Assembly (NCBI GenBank): GCA_947378785.1
Contig: CANCLK010000113.1
Coordinates: forward strand, 1-62,330
Origin: Comamonadaceae bacterium
Lineage (GTDB): Bacteria > Pseudomonadota > Gammaproteobacteria > Burkholderiales > Burkholderiaceae_C
Direction: 5' to 3'
Length of the DNA stretch: 62,330 bases
Part shown: positions 1-9,589 of the stretch, one piece after another
Position numbering within the stretch: the first letter of the stretch is position 1
Layout: every line of letters starts with the position of its first letter
Program-made: the position numbers and the translations under genes
The notes under the pieces: model-generated
What the model saw: the letters and a program-made list of their open reading frames with translations, nothing else
Database searches by the model: none
Told to the model about the DNA's origin: nothing

Positions 1-2
1 TT

Positions 3-590
3 GATGCCGCAAAACGCATTGAAAATGGTGAAAACTACGACATTGCACTGCTTGGCTCAGACGCCATTGATCGCCTGATTCAGAATGGACATCTGAAACA
101 CGGCTCCCGACAAGACTGGGTTGAATCACAAATTGCTGTAGCAGTTCAAGGTGGCGCCGAACATCCTGATATTTCTAATGAATCAAGCCTTAAAAAGGCC
201 GTCCTTTCTAGCAAAAGTTTGAGCTACTCTACTGGTCCAAGCGGTGTTTATCTTGAGAAACTTTTCGAGCATTGGGGCCTGTCCTCACAAGTCAAATCCT
301 GTTTGGTTGTGCCCCCTCCCGGAACACCAGTCGGCTCTTTGATCGCAAGCGGTCAAGCTGCTCTTGGTTTTCAGCAGTTGAGTGAACTGGTTGCTATTCA
401 AGGCATTGATGTCTTGGGCACACTTCCAACAGAGATTGCTTACACCACTATATTTTCTTCGGGGATTCCAATAGCCATCTCTACAGATGCGGTTCGACTC
501 CATGCAGCGCAGCATTTCTTAACGTTTTTAACGTCTGCGGAACTCGACACCATAAAAAAAGCACACGGCATGAAAGGCCTTTGCGCATAA
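3..590 (+). CDS. ModA-like periplasmic substrate-binding protein, 3' part
   Basis: The reading frame is open from the left edge of the window to the TAA at 590, so only the last 195 residues are present and the true start lies outside. The visible part fits a type 2 periplasmic binding fold: a GPSGVY segment, the stretch GQAALGFQQLSEL typical of ModA-like proteins, and the usual C-terminal pattern in which a FLTFLTS helix is followed by a KKAHGM end. Proteins of this group bind an oxyanion or small organic ligand in the periplasm. No permease or ATPase gene follows, so the ligand cannot be inferred. The next gene is convergent and unrelated. The family assignment is fairly safe, the substrate unknown. 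Confidence 0.75.
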   Translation, partial: DAAKRIENGENYDIALLGSDAIDRLIQNGHLKHGSRQDWVESQIAVAVQGGAEHPDISNESSLKKAVLSSKSLSYSTGPSGVYLEKLFEHWGLSSQVKSCLVVPPPGTPVGSLIASGQAALGFQQLSELVAIQGIDVLGTLPTEIAYTTIFSSGIPIAISTDAVRLHAAQHFLTFLTSAELDTIKKAHGMKGLCA

Positions 591-717
591 GTCCATTCAC
601 TGGTTTAAGTCAGACGTCTCTATTGACTGCAAAAGGGAAAGGCCTTGAGTCTATTGAGCAAATTCAAAATGCAGCGCCATTGTGCTTAAAGCACGTCGCT
701 CGCACCATGCTTTTGAT

Positions 718-2145
718 TTATAAGCCCTCAGCTTTTTTGCCGCTCCACCCGCCACCTGTCGCTTTGATCAAAAATATTTGTACCTGAAGCTTGGATGCAA
801 AAGCTTGGGTTTCCAAGCGTTTTGTATTGATGTAGGCTTGTTCAGCCAAAGCCAGTTCAAAGGCACTTGAAACCCCACCCTTGTAACGCTCCTTTGATAT
901 TTCAAAGATGCGGGAAGCCGTTTGACTTGCCCGAGTGGCTTGTAGCCAGGCTTTATCTAAAGCCAAAACACCACTCACGCCGTCTTCAACTTCTTGCATG
1001 GCTGTGAGGACCGCTTTTTTATAACTCTCTACAGCGATCGCGTAAGTGGACTTGCTGAATGCAACGTTTGCATCAATTCTTCCACCATCAAACAAGGGCA
1101 AGGACAAACTTGGTCCAAATGACCAAACTCGACTAGGGGCAAAATACAAGTTTGAAAGCTTTGTTGCCTCATAACCAAAACCTCCACCAAGAGTGATCTG
1201 AGGATAATACGCCGCTTGCGCTATTCCAATTTGTGCATTTGCAGCAGCAACAGCCCGCTCAGCAGAGGCCACATCAGGCCGTCTTTCCAATAAAACAGCT
1301 GGTATACCAAGAGGTATGTCTATTGTGGGTCTATCGGCCAAATTGACCGCAACCTTGAAATTTGTTGGGTTTTCTCCAATCAATACGGCCAGAGCATGCT
1401 CAAAGATGTTTCTGGATCTTTTAACTTGCTCGATCAAACCCAAGGTTGTATCAAGCGCTATTTGTTGTTGAGCACTTTCGAGGGCTGAGTTCAAACCCAA
1501 TTTAAAGCGCTCAGAGGCCAAAAGGACCGCTTTCTCTTGCAATCGGATCAACTGCGTCAGCAAATCAATTTCAATATCGGCTTGTCTTAAATTAAAATAA
1601 TTCGTGGCGACATCGGTGGACAAGACCAGTTTAACGTTTTGAAAGTCCGCCATGGACTGCTCCAAGCTGGCCTCCCCCGCTGCAACACTGGAGCTCACAC
1701 GTCCCCAAAAGTCAAGCTCATAAGAGGCCAGAACTTGGGGCAAGATATCCGTTTGAACAGTGGCTTGATTTGGCGTGTTGTAGTTGGTCAAGGGCCTGGC
1801 CCCTGAAATCTCTAAACGCGCCAAACGACCCGCGGCATTGAACTGTGGCAAAAGCCCTGCACTGGCCGTGCCAAAGTTGGCGCGGCCTTGGTTGACACGC
1901 TCAATGGCAATTTTCAAATTGGAGCTGTTCTTGAGTGCTCGCTCCTCGAACTGAGACAACTCTTTGTCCTCAAATTCTTCCCACCAGCGCTGCTTGAGTT
2001 GTTGATCATTGGGTTTGGCCACTTTCCAAGCACCGATCTCCCGAAACTCTGCAGGCATTTCGATCTTTACTTTTTCATATTTGGGTGGACTTGAGCAAGC
2101 AACAAGCCCGGTCATGACCAACCCCATCAAACCCACGTTTTTCAT
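718..2145 (-). CDS. RND efflux outer-membrane factor lipoprotein (NodT/OprM family)
   Basis: This 475-residue protein is the outer-membrane channel of a tripartite efflux pump. The N-terminus is a lipoprotein signal ending in LVAC, with Cys17 as the predicted lipidated residue. The body has the two-fold repeated helical pattern of the OMF family, including a LLERRPDVASAE motif around the middle and a second-repeat GGVSSAFELALAEQ segment. Length is normal for the family. Its start overlaps the stop of the membrane fusion gene by 4 bp, so it is the last gene of an operon permease - fusion protein - channel. The pump's substrate is not evident from sequence. Confidence 0.93.
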   Translation of the reverse strand: MKNVGLMGLVMTGLVACSSPPKYEKVKIEMPAEFREIGAWKVAKPNDQQLKQRWWEEFEDKELSQFEERALKNSSNLKIAIERVNQGRANFGTASAGLLPQFNAAGRLARLEISGARPLTNYNTPNQATVQTDILPQVLASYELDFWGRVSSSVAAGEASLEQSMADFQNVKLVLSTDVATNYFNLRQADIEIDLLTQLIRLQEKAVLLASERFKLGLNSALESAQQQIALDTTLGLIEQVKRSRNIFEHALAVLIGENPTNFKVAVNLADRPTIDIPLGIPAVLLERRPDVASAERAVAAANAQIGIAQAAYYPQITLGGGFGYEATKLSNLYFAPSRVWSFGPSLSLPLFDGGRIDANVAFSKSTYAIAVESYKKAVLTAMQEVEDGVSGVLALDKAWLQATRASQTASRIFEISKERYKGGVSSAFELALAEQAYINTKRLETQAFASKLQVQIFLIKATGGGWSGKKAEGL

Positions 2146-3323
2146 GGCTTTGCCTTTTCAGTGTTTCCAGATGCGGGTTGTTCGGCCTTTACCGCATCCA
2201 CAACGACACTCACCACATCTCCCTCACTCAATGAATCTGAGGGGTTCAAAACCAATCTCTCGCCGCCTTTTAAGCCTTCGATGACATCCGCGTTTACACC
2301 AAAGTCTCTTCCCAAACGAATTTTTTGGAGATGAATTTTATTTTCAGCATCTACCACAGCGACTTGTGTGCCCTCTTTTCTGATCAACAAGGCATTGGAA
2401 GGAATATTGATTGCGTTGGATGCAGGTAGCTTTAAATTCACTTGCACAAATGCACCGGGCAGCAGTTTTTTCTCTTTGTTGCCTAGCGTGATCTCAACTT
2501 GCATGGTTCTTGTCAAGGGATCAATGGCTGAAGCCGACTTCGTGATCTGACCTTGAAAGGTCTTGCCTCTGATTTCATCCAGGCTGATGTCGGCGGGCTG
2601 ACCCACTTTGACCCACTGAGAGTAAGATTGCGGGACATTGATATAAACGCGCAACGGATCCGTTTTTGCGATTAAAAAGAGGGGCTTTGTTGTTCCATCG
2701 ATCAAGTCCCCAATGTCAATATTGCGCTTCGTGATCACACCTGAAAAAGGGGCCACCACCTTTTTAAAGCCACTCAACTGACGAGTTCTTTCAGCGTTCG
2801 CTGCCGCCGCGTTGAAGTTGGCAATGGCTTGCGTATAGATGCTTTTCTTTTCTTCAAACTCTTGCTGAGAGACAACATCCTTTTTCCTCAGGGCCTCCCA
2901 CCTCTCAAGAGAGGACTTTGCCAACTGCATGCTCTCTGACGCTTGTTGCTGCGTCGCGACCAATTGTGACAACAACTGATCCAACTCAGGCGTATCGATT
3001 TCTGCTAGCACTTCACCCTCTTGCACCAAACTGCCAATGTCTTTGTGCCATCTTTTGATGTAGCCACTTGCACGAGAGGCAACAGGCGACTGGGAGAACC
3101 CCAACAAAGTACCAGGCAGCCTTAAAATCTGCGGGGCATCGGCATTTTTAACCACATCAATCTTCACAAACAATTTGGTTTTTTCTTCTATTTGTTTTTC
3201 TAAAATCTTCGCGTTCCCTATGCGATTAAAAATGGTGTTGGCAGAGCCCACACCCAACAAAATAACGAAACCCCATATCCAAATTTTGCTTTTGGCAACA
3301 ATCGACTGATTTGACATCTTCAT
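2142..3323 (-). CDS. RND efflux periplasmic adaptor (membrane fusion protein)
   Basis: This 393-residue adaptor links the inner-membrane pump to the outer-membrane channel. An N-terminal hydrophobic anchor (about residues 11-29) is followed by a lipoyl-like half-motif (ASGYIKRWHKDIGSLVQEGE), an alpha-helical hairpin rich in Gln and Ala (about 110-175), the second lipoyl half (VVAPFSGVITKRNIDIGDLI), and a beta-barrel and C-terminal domain. That order is standard for HlyD/AcrA-type fusion proteins. It lies 27 bp after the permease gene and overlaps the channel gene by 4 bp, consistent with one transcript. Confidence 0.93.
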   Translation of the reverse strand: MKMSNQSIVAKSKIWIWGFVILLGVGSANTIFNRIGNAKILEKQIEEKTKLFVKIDVVKNADAPQILRLPGTLLGFSQSPVASRASGYIKRWHKDIGSLVQEGEVLAEIDTPELDQLLSQLVATQQQASESMQLAKSSLERWEALRKKDVVSQQEFEEKKSIYTQAIANFNAAAANAERTRQLSGFKKVVAPFSGVITKRNIDIGDLIDGTTKPLFLIAKTDPLRVYINVPQSYSQWVKVGQPADISLDEIRGKTFQGQITKSASAIDPLTRTMQVEITLGNKEKKLLPGAFVQVNLKLPASNAINIPSNALLIRKEGTQVAVVDAENKIHLQKIRLGRDFGVNADVIEGLKGGERLVLNPSDSLSEGDVVSVVVDAVKAEQPASGNTEKAKP

Positions 3324-3350
3324 TTCCTATTTAAATCATCAACGTTTAAT

Positions 3351-6300
3351 TTATTTTGACTTCTTTAATTCTTTATCAAAAAGACTTTGGTGAACCGCGG
3401 CAAAGACAACTGGCACAAAAAACAAGGTGGAGACGGTTGCAAAGATCAAGCCACCAATGACCGCACGACCCAGGGGCGCATTTTGCTCGCCCCCCTCACC
3501 AAGGCCCAGTGCCATTGGAATCATCCCAATGATCATGGCCAGCGCGGTCATCAATACTGGACGAATCCTTGTGGCACCGGCTTCTAGCGCCGATTGATAG
3601 GGATTGAGTCCCTCTTCCCTTTGCTGCTTGGCAAAAGACACCACCAAAATACTGTTGGCCGTTGCAACCCCCATGGTCATGATGGCACCCGTTAAGGCCG
3701 GAACACTCAAAGTGGTTCCGGTCAAAAAGAGGATCCAAGCAATGCCTGCCAAAGCGGCTGGCAATGCTGTGATGATAATGGCCGAGTCGATCCATGACTG
3801 AAAATTCACAACGATCAGCAAATAGACCAAGATGATCGCCATCACCAATCCGACACCTAGACCAATGAAAGAAGATTGCATCGTTTGAACTTGACCCCTG
3901 ATGGCCACTTGAGATCCTTTGGGCAACTTGGTTTTCATGCTCTCCACAATACCGGCCACCTTGTTTGCAACGCTTGCCAAGTCCGTCCCTTGAACGTTCA
4001 CATAAATATCAATGGCCGGAGAGATGTTGTACCTTGACACGATGGGCAACTGCCTGACAGGCCTTGAGCTCACCAAGTTACCTAAAAGCTGCGTGCTCTC
4101 AACAGGGTTGACCTGGCTGCTCACAGGGATGCTTAACAAGTCATTGAGTGTTTGAAATGAATACTGTGGATTCTGTATCACGATGCTGTACACCACACCA
4201 TTTTTGGGGTTGAGCCAAAATGCAGGTGACGTTTGCGAGCTGCCCGACAAAGCGATCAATACATTTTGTCCCACATTTTGCGCATTCAGGCCCATTTGTT
4301 GAAGTCTAGAGCGATCCATTTCAAGTGCAATGCCCGGGGCATTGAGCTTTTGATGAACGTGTGCATCAACAGCACCTGGTATTTTTGCAATTTCTTTTGT
4401 GATTTCCGCAGCCAGCTCTGCATTGCCAAGCAAGTCGTTGCCCGTCAACTGCACGTCAATCGCTGCAGGAAGGCCAAAATTTAAAATTTGGGTCACAATA
4501 TCTGCTGGCTGAAAAAAGAACTCCACGCCTGGGAAGGACTTGGGCAACTCTTCTCGCAAAAGCGTGGTTATCACACTGGAGGGTCGGTGCTCCTCTGTCA
4601 AGGCAATGAGCAATTCCCCATCCAAAGAACCAAAAGTACCCCCATTGCTATAAGACAAGTTGATACCGCTGTTGGGCACACCTAGATTGTCCAAAATGGT
4701 TTCCAACTCTTCTTTGGGAATCAATTGCTTGATTTTGGCCTCGATGGCATCGGCCAATTTCGCTGTTTCTTCAATTCTTGTGCCAGTTGGTGCTCTAAAG
4801 TGAAGCCTCACTTGTCCCGAGTCCACGCTGGGGAAAAAATCTCTCCCAAGGAAAGGGAACAATCCGCAAGAAACAATGCAAAAGCTCAAAAACGCGGTTC
4901 CAAATGCCTTCCTGTTCATCAACACTGTTGCCAGTATTTCCCTGTAGCCGGCCCTAAATTGCTCAAACAGTTGATCGAATTTGATGTAAATATTTTCAAA
5001 CACATTGGTCTTTTTTTGCCCCTTGGGTGCACCGTGATCGTGGTGCCCCATCAGCAACTTGACCATGGTTGGCACAAAGCTTCTGGACAAGAAAAACGAC
5101 ACCAACATGGCAAACACAACAGCTTCGGCCAAAGGGACAAACAAAAATTTTGCAACCCCTGAGAGAAAAAACATGGGCACAAACACAATACAAATGCAAA
5201 GCGTTGCAACAAAAGCAGGCACCCCAATCTCACCCGCTCCAACCTCAATGGCGTCATACAAGGGCTTGCCCATGTGAAGGTGGCGCTCGATGTTTTCAAT
5301 GGTCACAATGGCTTGGTCCACCAAAATACCCACAGACAAAGCCAAGCCTCCAAGCGTCATCAAGTTGAGCGTCTCACCCAACGCAAACAAAATCAAAATG
5401 GATGAAAAGATGGACAAAGGAATGGTCAAAGCAATGATGAGCGTGCTCCTCCAACTGCCCAAGAAAAGCAAGACCATGGCCGCCGTTAAAGCCGCGGCAA
5501 TGATGGCCTCACTCACCACACCCTTGATCGCCGCCTTGACAAAAATAGATTGATCAAACAATTGGCTCACTTTGATATCTGGGGGCATGCTTTGTGCAGC
5601 AATGGGCAGGGCCTTCTTGATACCGTCAACAATGTCAAGGGTCGATGCCCCCCCGTTCTTCAAGATCGACAGCAGCACACCCCTAGATCCATCTTGCCGA
5701 ACAATATTCGTCTGGGGCTGAAAGCCGTCTCTTACATTGGCGACATCCTTGATCAGCACGGTCGCACCGTTGCTTGTCCGAACAGGCAAGTCGTTCAAGC
5801 CGGCAATGGTGGTTGGCGAGCTGTTCAAGGACACGGCGTACTCTGAGCCCTCTAGTTTGGCCGTACCGGAGGGCAAAATCAAATTTTGAAGACTGATGGC
5901 ATTGACCACATCTGAGGGCGCCAGGCCTCTGGCCTGCAGCTCTCGATTGTTGATGTCCACGGACACCACTTTGATCTTCCCGCCATAGGGAAAGGGAATG
6001 GCCACACCCGGGATGGTGACCAGTTGGGGGCGCAATGAGTTGATGGTTGCATCAAACAAGGAGGACTCAGACAAAGTGGGGCTTGACAAAGCCAACTGAA
6101 TGACAGGAATGCTCGAGGCTGAGTATTTGATCACCAAGGGGGGGGTGATGCCGGGGGGCAATTGCCTAACTTGTGCCTGCACCGAGGCCACCACTTGAGA
6201 GATGGCCGCCTGAATATTCGCTTTGGGTTGAAAGAAGATTTTAATGACCGTGATGCCGTTCAAAGAGGTCGACTCAATGTGCTCGATGTCATTGACCACC

Positions 6301-6518
6301 GTGGACATCCCGCGCTCACTAGAAGATGCAATTCTTTGACCCATCTCCTGTGCTGAAAGTCCGTTGTAGGTCCAGATGACACTGACAACAGGAATGTTGA
6401 TTTCAGGGAAAATATCCGTTGCCATATTGAGCAAAGCAAATGGCGTGGCCAAGAGGATCAAGATGGCCATCACAATGAATGTGTAAGAGCGCTTTAAAGC
6501 TAGTTGAACCAGTGACAT
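3351..6518 (-). CDS. RND efflux permease, HAE-type
   Basis: This 1055-residue inner-membrane pump has the RND plan: TM1, a large periplasmic loop, TM2-7, a second large loop, TM8-12. It belongs to the hydrophobe/amphiphile exporter group. Proton-relay positions are atypical. The TM4 motif reads VGILVDQAIVTIEN, so the second Asp of the usual VDD pair is Gln. In TM10 the position aligned with AcrB Lys940 lies in GVATANSIL and is not Lys. The gene is first in a three-gene operon. Its ATG is preceded by only a weak ribosome site (AAAG) and by a folded leader ending in a terminator-like hairpin, so expression may be attenuated. Confidence 0.92.
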   Translation of the reverse strand: MSLVQLALKRSYTFIVMAILILLATPFALLNMATDIFPEINIPVVSVIWTYNGLSAQEMGQRIASSSERGMSTVVNDIEHIESTSLNGITVIKIFFQPKANIQAAISQVVASVQAQVRQLPPGITPPLVIKYSASSIPVIQLALSSPTLSESSLFDATINSLRPQLVTIPGVAIPFPYGGKIKVVSVDINNRELQARGLAPSDVVNAISLQNLILPSGTAKLEGSEYAVSLNSSPTTIAGLNDLPVRTSNGATVLIKDVANVRDGFQPQTNIVRQDGSRGVLLSILKNGGASTLDIVDGIKKALPIAAQSMPPDIKVSQLFDQSIFVKAAIKGVVSEAIIAAALTAAMVLLFLGSWRSTLIIALTIPLSIFSSILILFALGETLNLMTLGGLALSVGILVDQAIVTIENIERHLHMGKPLYDAIEVGAGEIGVPAFVATLCICIVFVPMFFLSGVAKFLFVPLAEAVVFAMLVSFFLSRSFVPTMVKLLMGHHDHGAPKGQKKTNVFENIYIKFDQLFEQFRAGYREILATVLMNRKAFGTAFLSFCIVSCGLFPFLGRDFFPSVDSGQVRLHFRAPTGTRIEETAKLADAIEAKIKQLIPKEELETILDNLGVPNSGINLSYSNGGTFGSLDGELLIALTEEHRPSSVITTLLREELPKSFPGVEFFFQPADIVTQILNFGLPAAIDVQLTGNDLLGNAELAAEITKEIAKIPGAVDAHVHQKLNAPGIALEMDRSRLQQMGLNAQNVGQNVLIALSGSSQTSPAFWLNPKNGVVYSIVIQNPQYSFQTLNDLLSIPVSSQVNPVESTQLLGNLVSSRPVRQLPIVSRYNISPAIDIYVNVQGTDLASVANKVAGIVESMKTKLPKGSQVAIRGQVQTMQSSFIGLGVGLVMAIILVYLLIVVNFQSWIDSAIIITALPAALAGIAWILFLTGTTLSVPALTGAIMTMGVATANSILVVSFAKQQREEGLNPYQSALEAGATRIRPVLMTALAMIIGMIPMALGLGEGGEQNAPLGRAVIGGLIFATVSTLFFVPVVFAAVHQSLFDKELKKSK

Positions 6519-6531
6519 GTTGTGACTTTAT

Positions 6532-6562
6532 AAAAACCCCCATCCCTTGCTGGCGGATGGGG
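6532..6562 (-). terminator. Terminator-like hairpin just before the RND permease start
   Basis: Read on the minus strand, CCCCATCC (6555-6562) pairs with GGATGGGG (6538-6545) around a 9-nt loop, and the stem is followed by GTTTTT. This is the form of an intrinsic terminator on the minus strand only; the plus strand has no T-run. It lies 14 nt upstream of the permease ATG, so it can act as an attenuator for the efflux operon or as the end of a short RNA. Confidence 0.7.
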
Positions 6563-6705
6563 TCAAGTGGGACCGTCTACTCAATATTCTCAGACGTAGA
6601 CTTTATCAAAACAATAATTGACGAGCACATTTTCTCAAGTTCATAAGTGTAGGCCATAATTTCTAGCGCCACACAGCCTGCAAATGATTGTTTTACCCCC
6701 TTGAC
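6562..6705 (-). ncRNA. Candidate structured leader RNA or small RNA of the RND operon
   Basis: On the minus strand a closing stem is formed by GTCAAGGGG (6697-6705) and CCCACTTGAC (6562-6571, one bulge). It encloses two branches. One is an 8-bp stem AAAACAAT (6687-6694 with 6608-6615) topped by further hairpins, including GTGT-GGC...GCC-ACAC near 6649-6675. The other is the hairpin GTCTAC (6596-6601) with GTAGAC (6575-6580). A good minus-strand promoter lies just upstream and a terminator-like hairpin just downstream, giving a predicted transcript of about 175 nt. I could not match it to a known riboswitch or to 6S RNA. It may be a regulatory leader or a stand-alone RNA. The pairing is seen directly; the function is inferred. 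Confidence 0.5.
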
Positions 6706-6711
6706 GCACAC

Positions 6712-6739
6712 ATTATTCGACACCCACAACCAAGGTCAA
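6712..6739 (-). promoter_or_regulatory. Sigma-70 promoter for RND leader
   Basis: Minus-strand TTGACC (6734-6739) and AATAAT (6712-6717) are separated by 16 bp and match the consensus at five positions each. Transcription should begin near 6705, at the base of the structured leader. Confidence 0.6.
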
Positions 6740-6902
6740 GACAAACACGCAAATCTTGTGTTCAATCGAATGAATTTGGGGTATTTATGCACCGATTTGG
6801 GTACTTTTTAAAATAAGTTGGCCACTATATTTCCCTCAAGCCCCTTAAAACTCTACAATCTTTTACAAGAACCCTTGTTTTTAACTTCACACACTGATCA
6901 CC

Positions 6903-9110
6903 ATGTCTCAGAGAATTCAAGCCCACCACCTTCACGTCAGCAGCGATCTTTACGCATTTGTTAAAGATGAGGTCCTCCCAGGCACGCATTTGAGCCTTGA
7001 TGCATTCTGGAAAACGTTCAGCAAGCTGGTTTTAGAACTCGCACCGATCAATCAATCTCTCTTGAATGAGCGAGATCGTTTGCAAAACGATCTCGACCAA
7101 TGGCACCTAAAGCATCCCGGCCCAATTAAAAACGCAAAGGCTTACAAAGCTTACTTGCAAAAAATTGGCTATCTGGTGCCAGTCCCAAAAAAGATCAAGA
7201 TCACGACATCGAATGTGGACAAAGAGCTCGCTCAGCAAGCAGGTCCTCAATTGGTGGTTCCTATTTTGAATGCGCGTTATGCCTTGAACGCAAGCAATGC
7301 ACGATGGGGCTCCTTGTACGACGCCTTGTACGGCACCGATGTGATCAGTGAGCTTGACGGATGTGAAAAAACCTCCAATTACAATCCTTTGCGCGGCGCC
7401 AAAGTCATCGAATACGCAAGGTATGTGCTTGACCGCGTGGCCCCCCTCAAAAAGGGCTCGCACATTGACTCGGTTAAATACGAAATTGTGAATGGGGCTT
7501 TAAAGGTCACCCTGAGTTCTGGGATCAGCTCTGCCTTGTCAAAACCCTCCCAATGCTTGGGCTACACTGGGGAACCAAACCACCCGAGCAGCGTTTTGTT
7601 TAAACACAACGGCCTGCATTTGGATTTGCTCATCGATCGCAGCACCGCCATAGGATCCAAGGACCCTGCAGGCGTGAGCGACTTGGTGATTGAGTCGGCT
7701 TTGTCAACGATTTTGGACTTGGAAGACTCTGTGGCCGCGGTTGACGCCCAAGACAAAGTGTTGGCCTATCGAAATTGGCTGGGCATTGTGAAAGGCACCT
7801 TGTCTGAATCGGTGTCTAAAAATGGCCTGACCTTCACCCGCAGTCTGAACCCAGACAGACCCTACAAGTCCTTAACAGGTTCAAACATCAGCTTGCCTGG
7901 TCGATCTTTGCTTTTCCTCAGGAACGTTGGTCACTTGATGTCCAATCCCGCCATCTTGTTCAAGGATCCCAAGACCGCCGAACTCCGAGAAATTCCTGAA
8001 GGAATACTGGATGCTTTCATTACAACGGCTATTGCAATCCACGATTTAAAAGCCAAGCCCTCTGGCATTAAAAACTCCCGCAAAGGTTCGGTCTACATTG
8101 TCAAGCCCAAAATGCACGGCCCCAAAGAGGTCGCCTTTGCGGACTTGCTTTTCACGAAAGTTGAAAAAGCACTCAAACTCAAAAAGAACACCGTCAAACT
8201 TGGCATCATGGATGAAGAAAGACGCACCAGCGTGAATTTAAAAGCATGCATTGCCAGTGCACCGTCCAGGGTGGCGTTCATCAACACGGGCTTTCTTGAC
8301 AGAACGGGAGACGAGATGCACACCTCAATGCTCGCGGGGCCCATGATGAGAAAAGGCGACATGAAGTCCAGCGCCTGGATTCAAGCTTACGAAAAAAACA
8401 ATGTCCTTGTGGGCTTGTCTTGTGGTCTCAGGGGCAAAGCACAAATTGGCAAGGGCATGTGGGCCATGCCGGACTTGATGGCCGATATGCTCAAACAAAA
8501 AATTGCTCACCCCTTGGCGGGTGCCAACACGGCCTGGGTGCCAAGCCCAACGGCTGCAACCCTACATGCCTTGCATTACCACCAAGTGGATGTCTTTTCA
8601 GTTCAAAAGAGAATTGAAAAAAGCCGAACCAACCCAAGCCATGAACAGCTCTTGTCCGATTTGTTGAGCGTTCCTGTGGTCGCCAATCCCAATTGGACCC
8701 CCTCACAAATCCAAGAAGAGCTCAACAACAATGCCCAAGGTATTTTGGGCTATGTCGTTCGCTGGGTGGATCAAGGGGTTGGTTGCTCAAAAGTGCCCGA
8801 CATACATAATATCGGGCTCATGGAAGACCGCGCCACGCTTAGGATTTCCAGCCAACACATTGCCAACTGGTTGCACCATGGGATTGTGAAGTCGGCACAA
8901 GTCAAGGCGGCGTTCAAAAAAATGGCCTCCATTGTGGACGCGCAAAACAAGAACGATCCTCACTACGTGAGCATGGCTGACAAATTAGAAAGCTCCAAAG
9001 CCTACCAAGCCGCTTTGGACTTGGTCTTCAAGGGCAAAGAGCAGCCCAGTGGCTACACCGAGCCCTTGCTTCACGCATGGAGAACAAAGGTCAAAGCCAC
9101 TTCACACTGA
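6903..9110 (+). CDS. glcB: Malate synthase G
   Basis: This 735-residue enzyme condenses glyoxylate with acetyl-CoA to make malate in the cytosol, the second step of the glyoxylate bypass and of glycolate use. Length matches the monomeric G isoform. Typical segments are [14 protein letters not shown] (about 279-292), the metal- and substrate-binding region around [18 protein letters not shown], and [15 protein letters not shown], followed by a proline-rich active-site stretch. It is transcribed alone, divergent from the RND leader, with 384 bp between the two start codons. No isocitrate lyase or glc operon gene is in the window. Confidence 0.97.
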   Translation: MSQRIQAHHLHVSSDLYAFVKDEVLPGTHLSLDAFWKTFSKLVLELAPINQSLLNERDRLQNDLDQWHLKHPGPIKNAKAYKAYLQKIGYLVPVPKKIKITTSNVDKELAQQAGPQLVVPILNARYALNASNARWGSLYDALYGTDVISELDGCEKTSNYNPLRGAKVIEYARYVLDRVAPLKKGSHIDSVKYEIVNGALKVTLSSGISSALSKPSQCLGYTGEPNHPSSVLFKHNGLHLDLLIDRSTAIGSKDPAGVSDLVIESALSTILDLEDSVAAVDAQDKVLAYRNWLGIVKGTLSESVSKNGLTFTRSLNPDRPYKSLTGSNISLPGRSLLFLRNVGHLMSNPAILFKDPKTAELREIPEGILDAFITTAIAIHDLKAKPSGIKNSRKGSVYIVKPKMHGPKEVAFADLLFTKVEKALKLKKNTVKLGIMDEERRTSVNLKACIASAPSRVAFINTGFLDRTGDEMHTSMLAGPMMRKGDMKSSAWIQAYEKNNVLVGLSCGLRGKAQIGKGMWAMPDLMADMLKQKIAHPLAGANTAWVPSPTAATLHALHYHQVDVFSVQKRIEKSRTNPSHEQLLSDLLSVPVVANPNWTPSQIQEELNNNAQGILGYVVRWVDQGVGCSKVPDIHNIGLMEDRATLRISSQHIANWLHHGIVKSAQVKAAFKKMASIVDAQNKNDPHYVSMADKLESSKAYQAALDLVFKGKEQPSGYTEPLLHAWRTKVKATSH

Positions 9111-9174
9111 TACCAGTCACCACCCACCTCCACCGCAAAAGGAACCCTATGCATTACATCTCTCACGCCGCCCA

Positions 9175-9570
9175 ATGAGCCAATTTTTTTTACAAAAAAT
9201 CAAAGTGCAAGCCTACAAAGCCTTGCTTTTGCTAATCGGCTTGTGTCTCTTGGTCCCGGTGATCTATCTTTTCTTTGCCTACAAGTTCGCCTACTCTCAA
9301 GGAGAAAGCGTGGGTTTTGTCCAAAAGCTTTCCTACAAAGGTTGGATCTGTAAAACGTGGGAGGGTGAGCAAATTCGCTCTATTGCCAATCTTCAAACCG
9401 CACCTGACAAGTTTTTCTTCACTGTCAGGGATGAGCAAGTGGCTGAAAAGTTAAATCAAACCCTGGGTGAAAAGGTTGTTCTAGAGTACGAAGAACACCG
9501 CGGCCTGCCGAGTTGTTTTGGCGATACCCCACACTTTGCCGTGAATGTCCGGGCCGCGCCAACGCCTTGA
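9175..9570 (+). CDS. Conserved small membrane-anchored protein of unknown function
   Basis: I recognise no function. The 131-residue protein has a single hydrophobic segment (about 14-34) after a short basic N-terminus, then a soluble domain containing SEG-like GESVGFVQKLSYKGW and ICKTWEGEQ motifs and two further cysteines, presumably exported. Similar small proteins occur in many Burkholderiales genomes. The frame extends upstream into the end of glcB, but the internal ATG at 9175 gives a plausible anchor and avoids a proline/histidine-rich junk prefix, so I chose it. It lies 64 bp after glcB and may share its transcript. Confidence 0.7.
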   Translation: MSQFFLQKIKVQAYKALLLLIGLCLLVPVIYLFFAYKFAYSQGESVGFVQKLSYKGWICKTWEGEQIRSIANLQTAPDKFFFTVRDEQVAEKLNQTLGEKVVLEYEEHRGLPSCFGDTPHFAVNVRAAPTP

Positions 9571-9589
9571 ACCGCAGAGAAGACGACCG

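Noticed and set aside
4725-5846. Long plus-strand frames inside the RND permease gene
   Set aside because: They are antisense to a complete, well-conserved permease, lack ribosome sites and have low-complexity composition; they are shadows.
6535-6705. 6S RNA
   Set aside because: Length is right, but the fold is a multi-branch junction and not a long hairpin with a central bubble, and the expected neighbours are absent.
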